Assembly (NCBI GenBank): GCA_964451935.1
Contig: CAYVKE010000146.1
Span: 1 to 7,248 of the forward strand
DNA: 7,248 nt
Origin: CALFXN01 sp964451935
Lineage (GTDB): Bacteria > Synergistota > Synergistia > Synergistales > Aminobacteriaceae
Direction: 5' to 3'
Positions 1 to 6,256 of the stretch are shown piece after piece. A program made the translations under genes and the position numbers. Each line of letters opens with the position of its first letter. The first letter of the stretch is position 1. The notes under the pieces were generated by a model. The model was not told the DNA's origin, ran no database searches, and saw only the letters and a program-made list of their open reading frames with translations.

Positions 1-2
1 AC

Positions 3-1613
3 GAATCGGACCGGGACGGAATGCGCATCGTGCTTGATCTCTCGCGCGAAGGGGATCCGAACCTCGTGCTGCGGCAACTGTACCGGCGGACGCAGCTTCA
101 GTCGACATTCGGCGTGATCAATCTCGCGCTCGTGGGCGGAAAGCCGTGCGTCCTCCCGATGATGGACCTGCTCCGGATCTATCTGGATCACAGGCGGGAC
201 GTGGTCCGTCGCCGGACGACCTTCCGGCTCGACAAGGCGAAGGCGCGCGAGCACATCGTCGAAGGACTCGTGAAGGCGCTCGATATCATCGACCGGGTCA
301 TCGCGCTGATCCGTGCGTCCTCGACGACGCAGGACGCCAGGGACGCGCTCGTGAACGAGCTGGGGTTCTCGCCCGTCCAGGCGCAGTCGATCCTCGAATT
401 GCGCCTCCAGCGCCTCACCGGACTCGAGCGCGAGAAGCTCGAGGAAGAGCTGAAGCAGCTTCTTGCCGACATCGAATACTTCACGTCGATCCTCGAAAAC
501 CCGAAGCTGCTCGACGCGGTGATCCGCGACGAGCTTTCGGACGTCGGACGGCGTTTCGGCGACGACCGCAAGACGCAGATCATGGAAGCCGAACGGGAAA
601 TGGCGGATGAAGACCTCATCCCCGAAACCGATATCGTCGTGGTGCTCTCGAAGGACGGCTTCCTCCGCAGGAAGAGCCTCGAAGAGTATTCCCTCCAGGG
701 GCGCGGCGGCAAGGGGCGCAAGGGAGCGTCGGTGCCGGAAGAGGACGAGATCATGATCCTCGCGGTGACGAACACGCACAAGGACATCTTCCTGTTCACG
801 TCGAAGGGGCGCGTGCTGGCGGTCAAGGGGTACATGATTCCCGAGTCGAAGAACGGAAAGGGACGCCACGTCTCGAAGTTCGTCTCCATCGAAGAGGACG
901 AGCGCGTCGTCTCGATGTACGGCCGCGGCGTCGAAGACTCGAAGTACATCTTCCTCATCACTCGGAACGGAACGGCCAAACGTCTGGAGATTTCGGAACT
1001 CGCCAGCCTCACGCGGGCCGGGAAGCGGGTGCTCTCCCTTGACGAAGGGGACGAGATCGCCAAGGTGCGCCTCACGTCCGGCTCGGACGATCTCCTGCTC
1101 ATGACGGAAAGCGGGCAGGCGCTCCGCGTTCCGGAGGTCGAGTTCCGGTCCATGGGACGCAGCGCCCGGGGCGTCCGCGCGATGCGCCTCGATCCGGGCG
1201 ATTGCGTGATCGGGTGCGATATCGTTCACCCCGCGAAGACCTCGCTCATCATCAGCCAGCGGGGCGTCGGGAAACGCACGGAATACGACGACTTCACGAC
1301 CCATCACCGCGGCGGCGGCGGCGTGCGCGCGATGAACCTCGGGCGCAAGACCGGCGTTCTCGTCGGATGCTGGGGCGTCTCCGATGACGACGAGGTCATC
1401 GCCATCACGAACCGCGGCCGGATGATCCGCGTCGCGGCGTCGGAAATTCCTTTGCTGAGCCGCGGCGCCACGGGGTCCATCACGGTGCGGCTCGACGAGG
1501 GCGATATGGTCGCCGACGTGAGCGTCGTCCCCGGAGACGTGAGCCGCGAAGCCGTCCCGGCGCCGCAGATGCGGGACGTCGAAACGCCGCTGCTCGCCGA
1601 AGAGGAGGAATAG
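3..1613 (+). CDS. gyrA: DNA gyrase subunit A, C-terminal two thirds (5' end outside window)
   Basis: GyrA is the breakage-reunion subunit of the ATP-dependent topoisomerase that negatively supercoils DNA. The frame is already open at the window edge and reads ESDRDGMRIV, a conserved GyrA stretch, so the ATG at 21 is internal. About 300 N-terminal residues, including the catalytic Tyr and the quinolone region, are missing. The coiled-coil arm and C-gate are visible (ILELRLQRLTGLEREK at bases 390-437). From about base 633 come six beta-pinwheel blades, each starting with a pattern like VVVLSKDG, IFLFTSKG, IFLITRNG, LLLMTESG, LIISQRG or VIAITNRG. The first blade carries a GyrA box, QGRGGKG (696-716), which separates it from ParC; the usual second-position basic residue is Gly here. 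The protein ends in an acidic tail (EEEE). psd follows after 4 nt, so the genes are probably co-transcribed. Confidence 0.96.
   Translation, partial: ESDRDGMRIVLDLSREGDPNLVLRQLYRRTQLQSTFGVINLALVGGKPCVLPMMDLLRIYLDHRRDVVRRRTTFRLDKAKAREHIVEGLVKALDIIDRVIALIRASSTTQDARDALVNELGFSPVQAQSILELRLQRLTGLEREKLEEELKQLLADIEYFTSILENPKLLDAVIRDELSDVGRRFGDDRKTQIMEAEREMADEDLIPETDIVVVLSKDGFLRRKSLEEYSLQGRGGKGRKGASVPEEDEIMILAVTNTHKDIFLFTSKGRVLAVKGYMIPESKNGKGRHVSKFVSIEEDERVVSMYGRGVEDSKYIFLITRNGTAKRLEISELASLTRAGKRVLSLDEGDEIAKVRLTSGSDDLLLMTESGQALRVPEVEFRSMGRSARGVRAMRLDPGDCVIGCDIVHPAKTSLIISQRGVGKRTEYDDFTTHHRGGGGVRAMNLGRKTGVLVGCWGVSDDDEVIAITNRGRMIRVAASEIPLLSRGATGSITVRLDEGDMVADVSVVPGDVSREAVPAPQMRDVETPLLAEEEE
1602..1608 (+). 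promoter_or_regulatory. Shine-Dalgarno site for psd inside the gyrA tail
   Basis: GAGGAGG lies 9 nt before the GTG at 1618 and is built from the Glu codons of the acidic GyrA C terminus. It supports GTG 1618 as the psd start and tight translational linkage of the two genes. Confidence 0.7.
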
Positions 1614-1617
1614 CGCC

Positions 1618-2253
1618 GTGCGCATCGCTCCGGACGGACGGACCGCAGTCGGAATGGCGGGGCTCCTCGCGCTGGGGAGCCTGACGGTTTCGGGGCTCCT
1701 CGCGGCCCTTTTTGTCGTGGCTCTCGGCGTGCTGCTCTGGTTTTACCGCGATCCGGAGCGCGTTCCTCCGGAGGGCGCGGACATCTGGGTCGTCCCGGCC
1801 GACGGAAAGGTCGTCGAGGCGGAGGATGTCGTTCTCCCGGATCTCGGAAAGATGCGCAAGGTCGGGATCTTCATGTCGCCGCTCGACGTCCACGTGAACC
1901 GGTTCCCCTTCCGGGGAACGGTCACGGCGCTCGAGTACGTCCCCGGGAAGAAGTGGATGGCGTTCGCGCCGAAGGCGTCCGAGGAGAACGAGCGCATGAT
2001 CGTCACGCTCGACACGGAGGCCGGGCCCGTCCGGCTCGTCCAGATCGCAGGGTTTCTCGCGCGGCGCATCGTCTGTCGGCTCGGCAAAGGGGACGTTCTC
2101 GATCGGGCGCAACGGTACGGAATGATCAAACTCGGATCGAAGGTTGACGTATATGTCCCGTTGCGCGTACAATTATCCGTTAGAATCGGTGATCGTGTAT
2201 CGGCCGGTCAATCTGTGCTGGGAGTGATGGGACATGAAAATCATGAAGCGTAG
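1618..2253 (+). CDS. psd: Phosphatidylserine decarboxylase proenzyme (short form)
   Basis: This pyruvoyl-dependent enzyme decarboxylates phosphatidylserine to phosphatidylethanolamine at the inner membrane. It has 211 residues, the length of the short bacterial/archaeal-type family. A hydrophobic N-terminal segment (about residues 12-42) is the membrane anchor, followed by WFYRDPER, a family hallmark. The self-cleavage triad can be read as Asp62 (VPADGKV), His92 (SPLDVHVNR) and Ser174 in KLGSKVDV. By family precedent the chain is cut between Gly173 and Ser174, and the Ser becomes the pyruvoyl group of the small alpha subunit. The GTG start is supported by GAGGAGG at 1602-1608. The gene lies 4 nt after gyrA and overlaps pssA, the preceding enzyme in the pathway, by 20 nt. 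The last ~35 codons are oddly AT-rich (GTA, TTA, AGA, CAA), which fits an embedded promoter. Confidence 0.95.
   Translation: MRIAPDGRTAVGMAGLLALGSLTVSGLLAALFVVALGVLLWFYRDPERVPPEGADIWVVPADGKVVEAEDVVLPDLGKMRKVGIFMSPLDVHVNRFPFRGTVTALEYVPGKKWMAFAPKASEENERMIVTLDTEAGPVRLVQIAGFLARRIVCRLGKGDVLDRAQRYGMIKLGSKVDVYVPLRVQLSVRIGDRVSAGQSVLGVMGHENHEA
2144..2173 (+). promoter_or_regulatory. Probable internal sigma70-type promoter for pssA
   Basis: TTGACG (2144-2149) is followed after 18 bp by TACAAT (2168-2173), each matching the -35/-10 consensus at 5 of 6 positions. A transcript would start near 2180, about 54 nt before the pssA ATG. The element lies inside psd, in a stretch where codon use turns AT-rich against a strongly GC-ending background. 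A second -10-like hexamer, TAGAAT, sits at 2182-2187. Function is inferred from sequence only. Confidence 0.5.
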
Positions 2254-2986
2254 GCGGCATATCCCCTTCCGCGAAATCGCGCCGAATATGGTCACGAGCG
2301 GGAACCTGCTGTGCGGGATGCTATCCCTGATTCTGGCGATTCACGGAAGCTTCGTCCCGGCCGCCTGGCTGATCTTCGCGGCCGTGTTCTTCGATTTCAT
2401 GGACGGGAAGGTCGCCCGCAGCCTCGGCGGCGGAAGCCAGTTCGGGCTGGAGTTCGATAGCCTCGCGGATGTGGTGAGCTTCGGCGTCGCCCCCGCGGTG
2501 CTTCTGTATATCGTGTATCTCAAGGGCTTCATGGGCGTCTCGGGCGCGCTCGTCGCGTCGTTCTTCGCGCTCTGCGGCGCGTTGCGTCTGGCCCGTTTCA
2601 ACGTCGTCCACGTGACCGGCCACTTCCAGGGGATTCCGATTCCCGCCGCCGGGCTCTTCGTCGCGTCGTTCGTCATCGCGGGCGTCCATCTTCCTCCCTG
2701 GATCACGATGGCGCTTCTTGCGGCCACGGGCGCGCTGATGATCTCGAGCGTTCCCTATGGCAACCTGAAGGGCATCAAGAAGGGACAGGGCGACCGGAAG
2801 AAGTTTCTCCTCCTCACGTCGCTCATGGTCGCGATCTTCGTCTTTCTCCGTTCCGCCGGTCCCCTGGCCGCAATCTCGATCTACGTGATCAGCGGGCTGG
2901 TCCGTTTCGACTGGGGAAAGTGGCTTTCCCTTCCGGGCGTCGCTTCCGATGAAATGAACGAGGACGAGACGGCCGAAGATCACTAG
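2234..2986 (+). CDS. pssA: CDP-diacylglycerol--serine O-phosphatidyltransferase (phosphatidylserine synthase)
   Basis: This integral membrane enzyme transfers phosphatidyl from CDP-diacylglycerol to L-serine, supplying the substrate of the Psd encoded just upstream. The CDP-alcohol phosphatidyltransferase signature is complete: Asp57-Gly58-x2-Ala61-Arg62-x8-Gly71-x3-Asp75-x3-Asp79 (in DGKVARS and GLEFDSLAD). The following SFGVAP and the GIPIPAAG segment (133-140) are typical of the type II PssA subfamily. Several hydrophobic helices can be seen (about 26-55, 82-95, 102-116, 136-151, 157-172, 190-205 and 208-224). At 250 residues it has a normal length. The ATG at 2234 has GGAG at 2221-2224 with 9 nt spacing and overlaps psd by 20 nt; ATG 2243 is possible but has a poorer ribosome site. 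The tail is acidic (DEMNEDETAEDH). Confidence 0.95.
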   Translation: MKIMKRRRHIPFREIAPNMVTSGNLLCGMLSLILAIHGSFVPAAWLIFAAVFFDFMDGKVARSLGGGSQFGLEFDSLADVVSFGVAPAVLLYIVYLKGFMGVSGALVASFFALCGALRLARFNVVHVTGHFQGIPIPAAGLFVASFVIAGVHLPPWITMALLAATGALMISSVPYGNLKGIKKGQGDRKKFLLLTSLMVAIFVFLRSAGPLAAISIYVISGLVRFDWGKWLSLPGVASDEMNEDETAEDH

Positions 2987-3034
2987 GCTTCGCCGCGTCC
3001 CGGGGACGGGACATGTGCTATCGAGTTGTTGTGC

Positions 3035-3058
3035 GGGGGCCCCTTCTATCGGGCCCCC
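3035..3058 (+). terminator. GC-rich hairpin after pssA: possible terminator or thiD leader attenuator
   Basis: GGGGGCCC (3035-3042) pairs perfectly with GGGCCCCC (3051-3058) around an 8-nt loop. What follows is TGATTGTTG, only a weak U-tract, so it is not a textbook intrinsic terminator. It lies 48 nt after the pssA stop and 19 nt before the thiD ATG, so it could end the phospholipid transcript, act in the thiD leader, or both. Confidence 0.5.
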
Positions 3059-3069
3059 TGATTGTTGCC

Positions 3070-3077
3070 GGAGGTGA
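3070..3077 (+). promoter_or_regulatory. Full Shine-Dalgarno GGAGGTGA before thiD
   Basis: GGAGGTGA directly abuts the ATG at 3078, which is too close for normal initiation, but stands 6 nt before an in-frame GTG at 3084. This makes the GTG, two codons later, a realistic true start. Confidence 0.6.
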
Positions 3078-3896
3078 ATGATTGTGGAATCGCTCTACAG
3101 GGGAATCGCGCTGACCATCGCGGGCAGCGATTCGGGCGGCGGCGCGGGCATTCAGGCGGATCTCAAGACCTTCGCGGCGCTTCGCCTGTTCGGAACCACC
3201 GTGATCACGGCGATCACGGCGCAGAACAGCCTGACCGTGTCCGACATCGAGAACCTTCCCCCGCGGATTGTCGCGGCGCAGATGGACGCCGTTCTTTCCG
3301 ATTTTCCCGTGAACGCGGCCAAGACCGGGATGCTGAGCTGCGAGGAGACGATCCTGTGCGTGTGCGACGGCATCCGCAGGCACGGAATCACCCGGCTCGT
3401 CGTCGATCCCGTCATGATCGCCCAGAGCGGCGCCTCGCTGATCGATGCGGACGCCGTCGCGGCGATCCGGCAGGAACTGCTCCCGCTCGCGCTTCTGGTC
3501 ACGCCGAACATTCCCGAGGCCGAGCGCCTTTCCGGAGGCCCCGTGAAGAGCGTCGACGACATGGCTTCGGCGGCGCGCATCATTGCCGGGTTTGGCCCGA
3601 AAGCGGTTCTCGTCAAGGGCGGGCACATGATCGAGGGGGACGTGGTGACGGATATCCTGTTCGCGAACGGAGCGATCACGCGCTTCGACTCGCCCCGGAT
3701 TCCGACGGAGAATACCCACGGAACGGGCTGCACGCTGAGCGCGGCCATCGCCGCCGAGCTTGCCGCGGGCAGCGAACTGCCGGAGGCCGTCAGAAAGGGA
3801 CGCCAGTATCTCATGCTGGCGCTGAAGCGAAGCTTCCGTCCCGGACACGGGGCCGGTCCGCTGGGGCACGCAGTGGTCGCGCCGTGGCTCTCCTGA
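3078..3896 (+). CDS. thiD: Hydroxymethylpyrimidine / phosphomethylpyrimidine kinase
   Basis: ThiD phosphorylates 4-amino-5-hydroxymethyl-2-methylpyrimidine (HMP) to HMP-P and then HMP-PP, the pyrimidine half of thiamine phosphate. The cytosolic 272-residue protein has the usual ribokinase-fold family length and motifs: LTIAGSDSGGGAGIQADLK at residues 12-30 (substrate loop), VVDPVMIAQSG (108-118), VTPNIPEAERL (141-151), VLVKGGH (177-183) and the anion hole HGTGCTLSAA (214-223). The end, GHGAGPLGHAVV, matches the family's C-terminal pattern. The ATG at 3078 is taken here, but GTG 3084 is better placed relative to GGAGGTGA. The following thiM overlaps by 13 nt, indicating co-transcription. No thiE or TPP riboswitch is seen next to it. 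ThiD is sometimes called PdxK-like, but the gene context favours thiamine. Confidence 0.95.
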   Translation: MIVESLYRGIALTIAGSDSGGGAGIQADLKTFAALRLFGTTVITAITAQNSLTVSDIENLPPRIVAAQMDAVLSDFPVNAAKTGMLSCEETILCVCDGIRRHGITRLVVDPVMIAQSGASLIDADAVAAIRQELLPLALLVTPNIPEAERLSGGPVKSVDDMASAARIIAGFGPKAVLVKGGHMIEGDVVTDILFANGAITRFDSPRIPTENTHGTGCTLSAAIAAELAAGSELPEAVRKGRQYLMLALKRSFRPGHGAGPLGHAVVAPWLS

Positions 3897-4705
3897 CGCT
3901 GCCGGCCGACGGAACGGATTTCGGAAAACAGATCTCGGACATCTGGAACGCCGTGCGCCTCGGCCGTCCACTGTTGCATCACCTGACGAACAGGGTTGCG
4001 GCTCCGCTCCAGGCGATCGTCGCTTCCGCACTCGGCGCGAGCCCCCTGATGTCCGCCTGGCCCGCGGAAGTCGCGGCTCTTGCGGAGTCGTCCGACGCCA
4101 TCCTCTTCAATCTCGGAACGCCCGGCGACGAGGAGTGGGCCGCGATGCGGATCCTTCTCGACCACGGATGTTTCGGCAGGCCGCTGCTTCTCGATCCGGT
4201 CGGCGTCGGAGCGAGCGCCGTTCGATTGGACTTCGCCCGGCGCATCCTTGAGTCGGGGCTCGTGTCCGTCTGCAAGGGCAACGCTTCGGAGATTCGCGCC
4301 CTCGTTCGCGGAAGCGCCGATATGCGCGGCGTCGATGCGGCGCTTCCCGCCGAAGGGAACGACGCAAGGGATTTTGCGCTCCGGTTCGGGTGCGTCGCGG
4401 CGATAACGGGATGTGAAGACATCGTGAGCGACGGCGCTCGGACCTGGCGGATCGGAGGCGGCTCGCCGCTGCTGCCGCGCCTGCCGGCGAGCGGATGTCT
4501 CGCCGGGACGAGCGTCCTGGCGTGTCTTGCCGTCCGGAACGGGGGGATTTCGGTCCTTGCGGGGCTGCTTGCCGTCAAAACCGCATCGGAAACCGCCGCG
4601 CGAAGCGCTTCGGGGCTCGGCGGCTTCCAGTCCGCGCTCGTGGACGCGTTCTGTTCGCTGGGCGTCCGTGACGCGAAATACGGGGCCTCGCTCGCGCGGT
4701 TCTGA
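3884..4705 (+). CDS. thiM: Hydroxyethylthiazole kinase, divergent
   Basis: ThiM phosphorylates 4-methyl-5-(2-hydroxyethyl)thiazole, the thiazole half of thiamine, for salvage. From GTG 3884 the protein has 273 residues, close to the family's usual 260-275. Recognisable motifs are HHLTNRV (32-38), LGASPLM (50-56), FNLGTP (75-80), LLDPVGVGAS (102-111), KGNASEI (131-137), AITGCEDIVSD (173-183) and GGFQSALVDA (246-255). Two positions depart from the family: the anion hole that normally reads TG-x-GC is PASGC (201-205, Cys205 kept), and the N-terminal TN-x-V...AN segment has lost the second Asn. The frame is open far upstream through thiD, but homology begins only near 3930, so GTG 3884, overlapping thiD by 13 nt, is the best start. 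No strong Shine-Dalgarno is seen, so coupling to thiD translation is likely. It is probably an active kinase, but altered specificity is possible. Confidence 0.88.
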   Translation: MALLTLPADGTDFGKQISDIWNAVRLGRPLLHHLTNRVAAPLQAIVASALGASPLMSAWPAEVAALAESSDAILFNLGTPGDEEWAAMRILLDHGCFGRPLLLDPVGVGASAVRLDFARRILESGLVSVCKGNASEIRALVRGSADMRGVDAALPAEGNDARDFALRFGCVAAITGCEDIVSDGARTWRIGGGSPLLPRLPASGCLAGTSVLACLAVRNGGISVLAGLLAVKTASETAARSASGLGGFQSALVDAFCSLGVRDAKYGASLARF

Positions 4706-4731
4706 TTTTTACGCCCCCCCCCGCAGGGGAG
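4706..4731. other. Short gap between convergent genes with a C9 tract and small hairpin
   Basis: Only 26 nt separate the thiM stop from the stop of the - strand gene. The gap holds five T right after the thiM stop (4706-4710), a run of nine C (4714-4722), and CCCC-GCA-GGGG (4719-4729), which can fold into a small hairpin. Neither strand shows a hairpin followed by a U-tract, so a classical bidirectional terminator is not evident. Confidence 0.5.
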
Positions 4732-5673
4732 TCAGTGCGTCATGATGTACAGGACGACGCTTGCGAGCGCGATGAGCGACGCGAAGACGACCGTCGGAGC
4801 GAACCAGAGTTCCCGGCGGAGCGATGCTCCATTGTCGGGCGTGTATCCGTCGAACAACAGCCGGATCTTGTAGTTGCCGTCCAGCTCGGCGATTCCCCTG
4901 AGCCCCTCGGCGATCGCGAACGTGATCGAATACGCCTTTCCGTTCCGATTGACGCTTTCGACATGTCCCGCCACGATTCCGTCGAAGTCTGACCGGTTTT
5001 TTGCAATCATCTCGTAGATTCCGGAGTCCTTCGGAAGCTCCACCTCGATGACGTCCCCCTTTCCCAGCTTTGAAGCGTTCTTTCCCTCGACCGGGTCGAT
5101 GACGGCGACGCAGTCGTGGACGATGCTTACGGCGTCTGAGACGGTGTTTTCCGGAGGGGGTGCATCGGCCGCCGCCGGAGGAACGACCGGCTCCTTCGCG
5201 CGCGCGGGAAAAAAGCGCGAAACCGCGTCCGCCGGCTGTGAATCGAACGCGACGTAGACGATGGAGCGGAATCCCAGCTCCCCGTCGATCGCCGAAGTGA
5301 TGGCCGTTTCCATCTTTTTTTCCCCGGAAGGCGTTTCCAGACATTGCACGAGAAGCTTCGGCGCGGCGATTTTCCGGAGCAGCGCGAGAAGCCTCGCGTA
5401 CAGGATGGCCGTGGGCGTTCCGGGGATCAGCGGGGACGGCGCCGCGGCGCGTTCCGCGATGGACGAGAGAAACGTCGCGGTGTCCAGGTTGACCGAGACG
5501 TCCTCCTCGGATTTTCCCTCGTCGAGCGGGGCGGAGATGAGCGAAAGAACGGCGTCCGGAGACGACAGCACAGCACACAACATCCGGAAGCGCTCGAGCT
5601 TCGTCTTCCGGATGGATATCTGGCATTTGAGTACGGAAAGGACGGCCGCCTCCGGACCGTCGTGTGTTTCCAT
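4732..5673 (-). CDS. Unrecognised protein with one C-terminal membrane anchor
   Basis: I do not recognise this 313-residue protein. It has no signal peptide. Residues 1-155 look like a soluble mixed alpha/beta domain. A Pro/Ala-rich linker (about 157-178, with PPAAADAPPPE) leads to a second compact domain (180-278) with alternating hydrophobic, beta-rich stretches such as VIEVELPKDSG and DGIVAGHVESVNRNG. A single hydrophobic helix (about 291-311) ends three residues from the C terminus, so it would be tail-anchored with its bulk in the cytoplasm. The ATG at 5673 has GAGG (5683-5686 on the complement) with 9 nt spacing, and an extended -10 lies upstream. Codon use resembles the neighbours. It lies between the thiM end and thiW, but a role in thiamine uptake is only a guess from position. 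An A AAA AAG heptamer lies in codons 118-120. Confidence 0.8.
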   Translation of the reverse strand: METHDGPEAAVLSVLKCQISIRKTKLERFRMLCAVLSSPDAVLSLISAPLDEGKSEEDVSVNLDTATFLSSIAERAAAPSPLIPGTPTAILYARLLALLRKIAAPKLLVQCLETPSGEKKMETAITSAIDGELGFRSIVYVAFDSQPADAVSRFFPARAKEPVVPPAAADAPPPENTVSDAVSIVHDCVAVIDPVEGKNASKLGKGDVIEVELPKDSGIYEMIAKNRSDFDGIVAGHVESVNRNGKAYSITFAIAEGLRGIAELDGNYKIRLLFDGYTPDNGASLRRELWFAPTVVFASLIALASVVLYIMTH

Positions 5674-5700
5674 GGGTATCGACCTCGAAACGGGATTTCG

Positions 5701-5734
5701 TACGGATGCCCGTAGTATAACAGGAAGGACTTCC
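5701..5734. repeat. Two inverted repeats flanking the -10 element (possible operator)
   Basis: TACGG-ATGC-CCGTA (5701-5714) lies at the predicted transcription start and GGAAG-GA-CTTCC (5723-5734) lies just upstream of the -10, in the 67-nt gap between the 313-residue gene and thiW. The placement would suit repressor binding, or the second repeat could be a remnant of a thiW terminator. The arms are only 5 bp, so chance is possible. Confidence 0.3.
5714..5722 (-). promoter_or_regulatory. Extended -10 promoter element upstream of the tail-anchored protein gene
   Basis: Read on the - strand this is TGTTATACT: a TG-N extension plus TATACT, 5 of 6 matches to TATAAT. No good -35 hexamer is visible, as is common for extended -10 promoters. 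Transcription would start near 5707, about 34 nt before the ATG at 5673. This suggests that the 313-residue gene can be transcribed apart from thiW. Confidence 0.45.
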
Positions 5735-5740
5735 GGCGTC

Positions 5741-6256
5741 TCAGTCCTTTGCGAAGTCCCGTCCCGAGGCGGTCCTGGAGAGGATCCTCAGAATGGCGTA
5801 CCCGATGATTGCGCCGGGGATGCTGCTTGCCAGAAAGGCTGACTGAAGCGCGACGAGCCCGAACGATTTCCCGAGCGCCGGCCCGAGAAGCAGCGCGGAA
5901 AGCGTCGCCCCGATCGGCCCGGTTCCGATCGGTTCGAGCAGCGCAACCCAGTCCTTTCTGATGAAACGATATGCGAATCCGACGACAAGCGCGCCGGGAA
6001 TGCTTCCGGGGAAGGCGAAGAGCGTTCCCGTCCCGGTGATGTTCCGCACGATGCTGGTCACGACGGCCGCTCCGGCGGCCCACCAGGGGCCGAGCAACAC
6101 CCCGGCGATCGCGTTGACCGCGTGCTGGAAGGGAAAGCACCGCGTCGGCCCCATCGGGATCGAGATGCCCGAGAGCAGAACCGCCGCGCCCGCGAGCAGT
6201 CCGGCGATGCACATCCGCCGGACGAGCGACGGATCACTCGCCTTGGATGAGATCAT
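5741..6256 (-). CDS. thiW: ThiW-type ECF transporter S-component (thiamine thiazole precursor uptake)
   Basis: ThiW proteins are the substrate-binding membrane subunits of energy-coupling-factor transporters and are predicted to import the hydroxyethylthiazole moiety. They work with a shared EcfT/EcfA module, none of which is in this window. The 171-residue length is typical. Family landmarks are GPTRCFPFQH (36-45), VLLGPWWA (53-60), RNITGTGTLFAFPGS (71-85) and EPIGTGPIGA (108-117), spread over about five or six hydrophobic helices (16-33, 48-68, 83-97, 111-128, 132-156). The ATG at 6256 is supported by GGGAGGTG (6264-6271 on the complement) with 7 nt spacing, inside the end of the binding-protein gene, which it overlaps by 23 nt. 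The two are therefore one transcription unit. The thiazole it would bring in is the substrate of the convergent ThiM. The substrate has been inferred from family and context, not shown here. Confidence 0.9.
   Translation of the reverse strand: MISSKASDPSLVRRMCIAGLLAGAAVLLSGISIPMGPTRCFPFQHAVNAIAGVLLGPWWAAGAAVVTSIVRNITGTGTLFAFPGSIPGALVVGFAYRFIRKDWVALLEPIGTGPIGATLSALLLGPALGKSFGLVALQSAFLASSIPGAIIGYAILRILSRTASGRDFAKD

Noticed and set aside
188..1153. Long - strand open frame (321 codons) antisense to gyrA.
   Set aside because: Ser/Arg-rich composition typical of the antisense shadow of a GC-rich gene; gyrA on the other strand is unmistakable.
2996..3008. CGTCC-CGG-GGACG mini-hairpin just after pssA as a terminator.
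   Set aside because: Five-bp stem with no U-tract; likely chance in GC-rich DNA.
3016..3024. TG-C-TATCGA as an extended -10 promoter for thiD.
   Set aside because: Only three of six -10 positions match and no -35 is present, too weak to list.
3062..3883. Frame 2 is open from 3062 through thiD into thiM, suggesting a 547-residue fusion.
   Set aside because: The part before 3884 is an Arg/Gly-rich out-of-frame reading of thiD with no family similarity; thiM homology starts only near 3930.
3018..4165. Two 337-codon - strand frames opposite thiD and thiM.
   Set aside because: Compositional shadows with no recognisable motifs, against two clear kinases on the + strand.
4714..4729. C9 tract and CCCC-GCA-GGGG as a bidirectional terminator between convergent genes.
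   Set aside because: The stem is only four pairs and neither strand has a U-run following it; noted as a gap feature only.
4709..5626. 305-codon - strand frame overlapping the tail-anchored protein gene.
   Set aside because: Extremely Arg/Gly-rich shadow composition, no ribosome-binding site recognised, and no domain-like hydrophobic pattern; kept only as the -1 frame in the heptamer observation.
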